Positions 5,410-10,289 of a stretch of 10,289 nucleotides of DNA are shown here, piece after piece. Position 1 is the first letter of the stretch; each line of letters opens with the position of its first letter. Source of the DNA: an uncultured Collinsella sp. (GTDB lineage Bacteria; Actinomycetota; Coriobacteriia; Coriobacteriales; Coriobacteriaceae); contig CAUDVX010000057.1 in assembly GCA_958452935.1 (NCBI GenBank), positions 1 through 10,289 of the forward strand, given 5' to 3'. The position numbers and the translations under genes were made by a program. The notes beneath the pieces are model-generated. The model was not told where the DNA came from. It did no database searches and saw only the letters and a list, made by a program, of their open reading frames with translations.

Positions 5410-8175
5410 ATGGACCAGGACCGCCAAAACAGCCAAAACCACGATACGGAGCACGCGGGTCGCGACCGGGAGTTCGCGACCTACCGCACGGCCCAAAGCT
5501 CAAACGATATGGTGCCGACGGTTTTTCGCCGTGGCATCTACCGTACGATTCGGGGCAGTCTTAAGCGCTTCCTATCTATCGTGGTCATCACCGCGCTTGG
5601 CGTGAGCGTGATGTGCGGCCTTAAGGCGGGCTGCGAGGATTTGCGCGATTCGGTCGACGCTTATTTTGACCAGCAGAACGTCTATGACATTAACGTACAG
5701 TCGACCTGTGGCCTTACGCGCGACGATCTTGCGGCCATTCAAGAGGTCGACGGCGTCGAGACGGCCGAGGGCATCTACACCGAGACCGCTTACACCGCCG
5801 TGGGCACAACGCGCGAGCGCGTGGTCGTGCAAAGTCTCTCCAAGGAGAACATCGATCAGCCGGTGCTGGTGAACGGCGATTTGCCCGAGAGCGCCGATGA
5901 GGTCGCGGTGACTTCGAAGTTCCTGAAGGCTTCGGGCAAAAGGCTCGGCGATACCGTGAGTTTTGCCGCCAATGACGCGAGCTCGTCGAACCAAAGCGCC
6001 AAGGATCAGTTTGCCGATGGGGACTACACCATCACGGCCGAGGTTCTCGATCCCACCGACGTGAGCTCCGACTCGACAGTCAACGCCTTTCGCGCTGCTT
6101 CGGCTGCGGACTATAAGTTCTATGTGAGCGAGGATGCCGCGACATCTTCTTCCTATTCCGCAGTCCACGTGATCGTCGAGGGAGCCAAGAGCCTCAACTC
6201 CTATTCGGATGCCTACACGGCAAAGATCAATGAGGTCAAGGGCAATATCGAGAAGATCCGCGAGGAGCGTGAGAAGGCGCGCGCTCAGGAGCTGACGGTC
6301 GACACGCCGGCAAGCTTGGATGCGGCCGAGCGCCAGGCGAATATGCTCTTTGGGATTGAACAGGGCAACATCGATCGTATGGCCGAGGGCAGTGAGGAGC
6401 GCGTCCAGGCTCAGGCCGAGTTGGACCAGCGCCGCGCCGCCGCCGACCAGCAGTTTGCCGATGCCCGCGCCGAGCTTTCCGACCTGGGCGAATGCACTTG
6501 GTACATCCAGGACCGCGGTAACATCGCAAGCTACTCGAGCGTCGAGAGCGATAGTTCCTCAATCGAGGCCATCGCCACCGTGTTCCCGTTTATCTTCTTT
6601 ATCGTCGCCGTGCTCATCAGCCTTACCACCGCCACGCGTATGGTCGAGGAAGAGCGTACGCTCATTGGCCTGTACAAGGCGCTCGGCTATTCACGCGGGC
6701 GTATCCTGTCCAAATACGTAGACTACGCACTGTGGGCGTGTCTGATCGGCGGCGTGCTCGGCAACATCATCGGATTTGTGGGCCTGCCGCTGTTCCTGTT
6801 TACGGTGTTCGACGACATGTACTCACTGCCCCAGATGCTGCTTTCGTACGACATCGTGTCCTCAATCGTTTCTGTGGCGCTGTTTGCTGTGGGCGTGGTG
6901 GGCGCCACGATTATCGCCTGCCGCCACGAGATGGCCGAGACGCCGGCTTCGCTCATGCGTCCCAAGGCGCCGCGTGCCGGCTCACGCATTCTGCTCGAGC
7001 GTATCGGATTTATCTGGCGCCGCATGGGCTTTTTGAACAAGGTGGCAGCGCGTAACCTGTTCCGTTATAAAAAACGTGCCTTTATGACCATCTTTGGCAT
7101 CGCGGGCTGCACGGCGCTTGTGATTTGCGGCATGGGCATTCGTGATACGTCGGTCGCGCTGTCGCCCAAACAGTACGGGCATATCACGCGCTACGACCTG
7201 CTGGCGGTCGCCAATCCCGACGACTTTACGCAGACGTGCGCGGCTCTCGACGAGCGAAGCGCGGCCAAGGATTCCGACGTGACCGTGACCTCGACCCTGC
7301 CGATTATGACCGACAACGTCACCTTTACGTTTGGCGGCAAGAGCGAGACCGTGCAGCTGATCGTGGTGCCCGATGACCGCACGGGTGACTTGGGCAATTA
7401 CGTTCGCCTTGAGGATGAGTCCAAAGAGCCGCTGTCTTTGCGTGACGGAGATGTGTATCTGAGCAAGAGTTCACAGCTGGTGCTGGGGATTCAGCCGGGC
7501 GATACAGCACACGTCCAGGATTCGTCGCTCAACGTTGCCAAGGTCAAAGTCAGCGACATTTCGCTCAACTATCTGGGCAACACGCTTTATATGACTCAGG
7601 GCACCTATGAGCGCGCGTTCGGTCGAAGCGCACGCCTTAACGGCGTCTTTGTGCTGCTTAAGGGTTCGTCGGCCGACCAGATTGCGTTTAGCAAGAATCT
7701 TAAGAGTGACGGCTGGCTAACGATTTCGAGTACGGCCGAGCATTGGGAAAACTATGAAGCGAACTTTACGATTATCAATTCGGTCGTGGTGCTCGTGACC
7801 TTTATGGCAGCGTGTCTGTCGTTTGTGGTGGTGTTTACGCTGTCCAACACCAACATCTCCGAGCGCGAACGCGAGCTGGCGACCATCAAGGTGCTGGGCT
7901 TCCGCCGTGGTGAGGTGCACCATTACGTCAACAAGGAGACGTTGATTCTCACGGCGATTGGCGCCGCTCTGGGCGTGCCGCTAGGCGGCTTGCTGGCCGA
8001 GAGCTTTACCTACATTTTGCAGATGCCGTCGCTGTACTTTGACGTCGAGGTCGAGCCGCTAAGCTACGTGCTCGCCGTGGTGCTTTCCTTTGGCTTTACG
8101 TTTATCGTCAATCTCGCCACCAATCGTACCCTCAACAAGATCGACATGGTCGGCGCCCTCAAGAGCGCCGAGTAA
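5410..8175 (+). CDS. Large FtsX/MacB-family ABC permease
   Basis: This is the membrane partner of the preceding ATPase, about 921 residues from ATG 5410. A GTG at 5398 overlaps the ATPase stop and is an equally possible start (925 residues); neither has a strong ribosome binding site. Using the longer numbering: a hydrophilic tail of about 40 residues; TM1 at about 58-76; and an external domain with a charged coiled-coil stretch (about 270-355) ending in ECTWYIQDR. An FtsX domain with three segments spans 392-520 and contains ATRMVEEERTLIGLYKALGYS. A further TM lies near 561-581, then a second external domain (about 585-785), then a second FtsX domain (about 785-921) with ERERELATIKVLGFRRGEV. 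Eight TM segments in all. Such permeases act in export, lipid or lipoprotein handling, or peptide resistance; the substrate is unknown. The coiled coil seems shorter than in many relatives. The TAA stop shares its last two bases with hairpin repeat copy 3. Confidence 0.92.
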   Translation: MDQDRQNSQNHDTEHAGRDREFATYRTAQSSNDMVPTVFRRGIYRTIRGSLKRFLSIVVITALGVSVMCGLKAGCEDLRDSVDAYFDQQNVYDINVQSTCGLTRDDLAAIQEVDGVETAEGIYTETAYTAVGTTRERVVVQSLSKENIDQPVLVNGDLPESADEVAVTSKFLKASGKRLGDTVSFAANDASSSNQSAKDQFADGDYTITAEVLDPTDVSSDSTVNAFRAASAADYKFYVSEDAATSSSYSAVHVIVEGAKSLNSYSDAYTAKINEVKGNIEKIREEREKARAQELTVDTPASLDAAERQANMLFGIEQGNIDRMAEGSEERVQAQAELDQRRAAADQQFADARAELSDLGECTWYIQDRGNIASYSSVESDSSSIEAIATVFPFIFFIVAVLISLTTATRMVEEERTLIGLYKALGYSRGRILSKYVDYALWACLIGGVLGNIIGFVGLPLFLFTVFDDMYSLPQMLLSYDIVSSIVSVALFAVGVVGATIIACRHEMAETPASLMRPKAPRAGSRILLERIGFIWRRMGFLNKVAARNLFRYKKRAFMTIFGIAGCTALVICGMGIRDTSVALSPKQYGHITRYDLLAVANPDDFTQTCAALDERSAAKDSDVTVTSTLPIMTDNVTFTFGGKSETVQLIVVPDDRTGDLGNYVRLEDESKEPLSLRDGDVYLSKSSQLVLGIQPGDTAHVQDSSLNVAKVKVSDISLNYLGNTLYMTQGTYERAFGRSARLNGVFVLLKGSSADQIAFSKNLKSDGWLTISSTAEHWENYEANFTIINSVVVLVTFMAACLSFVVVFTLSNTNISERERELATIKVLGFRRGEVHHYVNKETLILTAIGAALGVPLGGLLAESFTYILQMPSLYFDVEVEPLSYVLAVVLSFGFTFIVNLATNRTLNKIDMVGALKSAE

Positions 8176-8225
8176 CCTGCCAAAAAGGGACAGGTTTATT
8201 TTGGCAGGTTTTACCTGGCCAAACG
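8174..8225 (+). repeat. Dispersed hairpin repeat, copy 3
   Basis: AACCTGCCAAAA (8174-8185) and TTTTGGCAGGTT (8199-8210) form the same perfect 12-base stem and 13-base loop as copy 1. The tail is similar but slightly changed (TGGCCAAACG in place of TGGGGAAACG). The first two bases of the repeat are the last two of the permease TAA stop codon. It is followed directly by a second hairpin that looks like a terminator. Confidence 0.85.
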
Positions 8226-8264
8226 CCGGGCACCTACGGGCGACCCGGCGTTTGCCCCGTTTTT
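8220..8264 (+). terminator. Intrinsic terminator of the ABC operon
   Basis: CAAACGCCGGG (8220-8230) and CCCGGCGTTTG (8244-8254) form a perfect 11-base stem with a 13-base loop. TTTTT follows at 8260-8264 after a five-base CCCCG gap. The stem is strong and G+C-rich; the gap before the T tract is longer than ideal. It lies 45 bases after the permease stop. On the opposite strand no T tract follows, so it would serve the rightward operon only. Confidence 0.6.
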
Positions 8265-8282
8265 GCTGGGGATGTCTGTCGT

Positions 8283-8612
8283 TCAGTGCTCTTCCTGGCC
8301 AATCCAGTGTTGCGCACAGCTCTTAATGTCCTCGGTAAAACCGTCAAGGTCGTCAAGGGTGATCACGCTGTCGATAAGCAAATTGGCTATCTCGCGGTGC
8401 ATTGTGCTGCGGCGAATGTCGTTTGCAATTACGCCTGAGGACAGCTTGTCTCTATTGAGGCGCTCTTCCAGTGCCCAAAATCTACTGGACGCTTCGCTGT
8501 CGCCGTTCAGCATCTCAACGTACTGGCCGATGAGCTTTTCCATATAACGTTCTTGCCATTGGGGAAGCATTTTCTTAAACAGCTTCCAGTCGCTTTCGGC
8601 TACGTCGCGCAT
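8283..8612 (-). CDS. Small soluble helical protein of unknown function
   Basis: This is a 109-residue cytoplasmic protein with no signal peptide or membrane segment. I choose the ATG at 8612 because GGAGGA precedes it closely on the minus strand; a longer frame opens 14 codons earlier, without such support. Visible conserved-looking stretches are WKLFKKMLPQWQERYMEKLI (9-28), SSRFWALEERLNRDK (42-56), GVIANDIRRSTMHREIANLL (60-79) and ITLDDLDGFTEDIK (84-97). It resembles a group of about 100-residue proteins found across Firmicutes and Coriobacteriia. As I recall, some databases label these 'multidrug transporter', which the soluble sequence does not support. Function is unknown. It is leftward and convergent with the ABC operon, and no other gene is close enough to be in an operon with it. 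Confidence 0.75.
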   Translation of the reverse strand: MRDVAESDWKLFKKMLPQWQERYMEKLIGQYVEMLNGDSEASSRFWALEERLNRDKLSSGVIANDIRRSTMHREIANLLIDSVITLDDLDGFTEDIKSCAQHWIGQEEH

Positions 8613-8730
8613 ATGTCCTCCGCTCGTCAAACGGGCTTTCCATTTGCCTTTCATTCTATTTGGTTTTCGCTCGCAGGCATGGATGAGAGGCTCTCTTCAG
8701 CCTTCGAGATTGAGCTTGAATGGGTCGTAT

Positions 8731-8890
8731 GCCACAAAACGGGTCTATCTACTACGTTTAATTGGATGCCCTCAACCATGCCGGGAAAACGAAAAATAAA
8801 ACCGCAGGTAGAAGGCCTGTCGATTTTCGAAAAAGGCGGTCATGGTTGGCCCCATCGAGTTAAACGTAGTAGATTGCCCCTTTTCGTGGC
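8731..8890. repeat. Long inverted-repeat (MITE-like) element, about 160 bp
   Basis: The two ends are imperfect inverted copies for about 50 bases each. The best segment is 15 of 15: ATCTACTACGTTTAA at 8747-8761 against its complement at 8860-8874. Inside, GATG/CATC (8765-8768, 8853-8856) and CAACCATG/CATGGTTG (8773-8780, 8841-8848) pair in register across gaps of equal length. Outside, GCCAC-AAAACGGG (8731-8743) matches CCCCTTTTCGTGGC (8877-8890). Nearer the centre, CGAAAA/TTTTCG and CAGG/CCTG also pair. No transposase is present. It may be a non-autonomous mobile element or a long structured RNA; no open frame in it is convincing. Confidence 0.8.
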
Positions 8891-8941
8891 GGACCATCAA
8901 ACGAACGCCGACGCTTGTGCTGTAGCCGCTCCGACCATTCG

Positions 8942-9012
8942 TAAGTTGCGGTGGAATAGTTCCTAAACTCGATTACTCAGGGCTAAAACCGGAACTATAT
9001 CACCGCAACTTA
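8942..9012. repeat. Second inverted-repeat element, 71 bp
   Basis: The 22-base arms 8942-8963 and 8991-9012 are inverted copies at 20 of 22 positions, starting TAAGTTGCGGTG and ending GTTCC, around a 27-base loop. It lies 51 bases beyond the 160 bp element and about 50 bases after the stop of the leftward regulator gene. No T tract follows on either strand, so it is unlikely to be a simple terminator. A six-base run of G (9013-9018) follows the right arm. Confidence 0.8.
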
Positions 9013-9065
9013 GGGGGGATGGGCGGGGGAGTACTAGTTGGATGCTGCTGTCGGGCTGGGATGGT

Positions 9066-9980
9066 TTAGGCTCGCTTGCGGTGCTTCCATTGTTTACGGC
9101 ACCAGCGCATGAGCGCCTTTATGACGGGAATCGTGATGAGGATGGCCCATGCGGGATGGGGTTGCTCCAGGCAGAGCCACATGTAGAGGAACCATGCCTC
9201 GGCACTGACCGAATAGACGACATCGATCAGCTTAGATAAGTGGCGTTGGTCGATAAAGTCGCCAAGCGCGTAATAGACGGGAATCAAAAAGACGAGGAAG
9301 AGTCCCGTAGCCCATGTGCCGTAGACAATGCCGAGCACCAGATAGGCGAGAGTGACAAGCGCGGGGAAGGGGAATTTGTTCCATGCACGTCCGACCTTGG
9401 TGTGGAAATGCTTGCCATGATGGTCGAGCTTGTCATGTGCTTCCTTCCAGCTGGAGAACGTCTCGCCGTCGATGGTGACGGTGCCGTCGTCATTAGTATG
9501 CACGCTATGTCCATCGTCCTCAAGCGTATCGACATGCACGCCGTCCGGCCCCACATGCACCTCTTCGCCCTTGCGCTCGTTGGTCACATGGATGCCGTTC
9601 CAGCCAACATGGACTTCTTCGCCTTTATTGGGATCAATGACGTGGATGCCGCGCGCGAGGGAAATATCGACAAGTGGTTTGTCGCCGCAATCGGCGTGCT
9701 CGGCGGAATCTTCGGCCTCTTTAGCCTCATCCACCGTTTCGGTGCTGCCGTCCTCTGAGCTATCGGCATCACTAGCTGCTTCCCCATACAACAACTCATC
9801 CAGCGACACACCATACAGCGCGGCGAGCGCAATAAGGTTATCGGTATCGGGCGAGGATTCGCTGCGCTCCCATTTACTGACAGCCTGGCGACTCACACCC
9901 AGCTGGGCGGCAAGCGCCTCCTGAGAAAGCCCGGCAGCTTTGCGGCGATCGACGAGGCGCTGCGCCATCGCAAGATCCAT
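9066..9980 (-). CDS. Membrane-anchored XRE-family regulator with His-rich repeats
   Basis: The product has 304 residues from the ATG at 9980, which has AAAGGA about six bases upstream; an earlier start 24 codons back lacks this support. An XRE/Cro helix-turn-helix domain spans about 5-61 (LSQEALAAQLGVSRQAVSKWERSES at 18-42). An acidic linker follows (about 68-100). Next come three 18-residue repeats at 111-128, 129-146 and 147-164, built on G-I/V-H-V with KGEEVHVG in the first two. A His-rich stretch, HDKLDHHGKHFH, lies at 182-193. The C-terminal part has about four hydrophobic segments (about 205-222, 224-240, 261-272, 277-291) and a basic tail. It is probably a one-component regulator held at the membrane; the repeats look like a short beta structure, perhaps metal- or ligand-binding. 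Targets are unknown, but autoregulation through upstream repeats is plausible. Confidence 0.88.
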   Translation of the reverse strand: MDLAMAQRLVDRRKAAGLSQEALAAQLGVSRQAVSKWERSESSPDTDNLIALAALYGVSLDELLYGEAASDADSSEDGSTETVDEAKEAEDSAEHADCGDKPLVDISLARGIHVIDPNKGEEVHVGWNGIHVTNERKGEEVHVGPDGVHVDTLEDDGHSVHTNDDGTVTIDGETFSSWKEAHDKLDHHGKHFHTKVGRAWNKFPFPALVTLAYLVLGIVYGTWATGLFLVFLIPVYYALGDFIDQRHLSKLIDVVYSVSAEAWFLYMWLCLEQPHPAWAILITIPVIKALMRWCRKQWKHRKRA

Positions 9981-9997
9981 GGTGGTTCCTTTCGTTT

Positions 9998-10050
9998 GGT
10001 GGTCGAATCGAATGAGCCGAGTATGCCGAGAACAACCGGTAGCGACCACC
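9998..10050. promoter_or_regulatory. Inverted repeat upstream of the XRE gene
   Basis: GGTGGTCG (9998-10005) and CGACCACC (10043-10050) are perfect 8-base inverted repeats 37 bases apart. They lie just upstream of the XRE start codon. The right half overlaps the longer direct repeat at 10035-10052. A candidate operator for autoregulation. Confidence 0.4.
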
Positions 10051-10105
10051 ATCTCTAGTTAGAATCTGCCCCAACCCTACCGCAACTACCGGTAGCAACC
10101 ATCAT
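10035..10105. repeat. Direct repeat pair upstream of the XRE gene
   Basis: ACCGGTAGCGACCACCAT (10035-10052) and ACCGGTAGCAACCATCAT (10088-10105) agree at 16 of 18 bases, 53 bases apart, about five helical turns. The second is part of the palindrome CTACCGGTAG (10086-10095). Between them, on the minus strand, a weak promoter can be drawn: TTGCGG, a 16-base gap, then TCTAAC. Two sites flanking a promoter suit a regulator that loops DNA; this is an inference. Confidence 0.5.
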
Positions 10106-10119
10106 GACCAGCAATTATG

Positions 10120-10131
10120 TGACAAATGTCA
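10120..10131. promoter_or_regulatory. Perfect palindrome, possible operator
   Basis: TGACA-AA-TGTCA is a perfect 12-base palindrome about 140 bases before the XRE start. A second, imperfect palindrome (CTCTCAGCTAAGAG, 10138-10151) lies next to it. Neither can be tied to a known regulator from the sequence. Confidence 0.35.
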
Positions 10132-10151
10132 GTGCTACTCTCAGCTAAGAG

Positions 10152-10289
10152 CCCGCCACATCCCAAAATCTCAGCCCAGGCACCCGCAGCAAGAAGACGA
10201 ATAGTCTCGGCCTCCCCAGTTACCGTAGGAGGCTCCAGGGCTTACCTCCCAAATCTTTCCGCAGGACGGAAGGACCCCGCCGCGCGAAG
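10152..10289. other. Right edge without a supported gene
   Basis: Two small hairpins are visible: GCCTCC/GGAGGC (10210-10215, 10228-10233) and TTCCG/CGGAA (10257-10261, 10267-10271). On the minus strand a frame is open from the window edge to a TGA at 10173-10171 (38 codons, four Cys). It has no start codon inside the window, so it could be the end of a gene beyond the edge or chance. Confidence 0.3.

Noticed and set aside
8553..8966. 137-codon rightward frame over the 160 bp element
   Set aside because: It overlaps the real leftward gene at its start and then reads through the inverted repeats; no recognisable protein features.
10169..10185. Resemblance to the 5' part of a TPP riboswitch on the minus strand (GGGTGCC...GGCTGAGA)
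   Set aside because: The second conserved half (CTGATCTGG... and the following stem) is absent downstream, and the nearby leftward gene is not a thiamine gene.

Overview
The window looks like chromosomal DNA from a G+C-rich actinobacterium of the class Coriobacteriia, most likely Collinsella or a close relative. This rests on overall base composition, on protein styles, and on my memory that short palindromic intergenic elements of the kind seen here are common in that group. No marker gene in the window fixes the species.

Layout from left to right. Bases 1-650 hold no gene I can support; they contain about three tandem units of a 51-52 bp G+C-rich repeat. Next comes a methylated-DNA--cysteine S-methyltransferase (ogt-like, 651-1229). 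A two-component operon follows: an OmpR-family response regulator (1458-2147) overlapping a membrane histidine kinase (2144-3505), with a promoter whose -35 region overlaps direct CTAAG repeats. An intergenic stretch of small palindromic elements then leads to a leftward GyrI-like gene (3793-4431). A near-perfect LexA/DinR-type box (4488-4501) lies at that gene's promoter. Next is a rightward ABC exporter operon, an MacB/LolD-type ATPase (4703-5404) and a large FtsX-type permease (5410-8175), ending in a hairpin terminator. Two leftward genes close the window: a small soluble alpha-helical protein (8283-8612) and a membrane-anchored XRE regulator with a His-rich repeat region (9066-9980). Between them is a nest of long inverted-repeat elements (8731-8890 and 8942-9012).

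How the parts may work together. The two-component system senses something outside the membrane, and its nearest rightward neighbour is the exporter, so it could control it; no shared operator was seen to prove this. The GyrI-like gene appears to be under DNA-damage (SOS) control, echoing the SOS-controlled sbmC/gyrI of E. coli. The Ogt protein is a second DNA-damage protein nearby, but nothing shows that the two are co-regulated.

The most unusual content is non-coding. A roughly 50 bp hairpin repeat occurs three times, two of them starting right at a stop codon. A three-module palindrome can form alternative hairpins. There are also a roughly 160 bp and a 71 bp inverted-repeat element. I saw no CRISPR array, tRNA, rRNA, transposase or phage gene.
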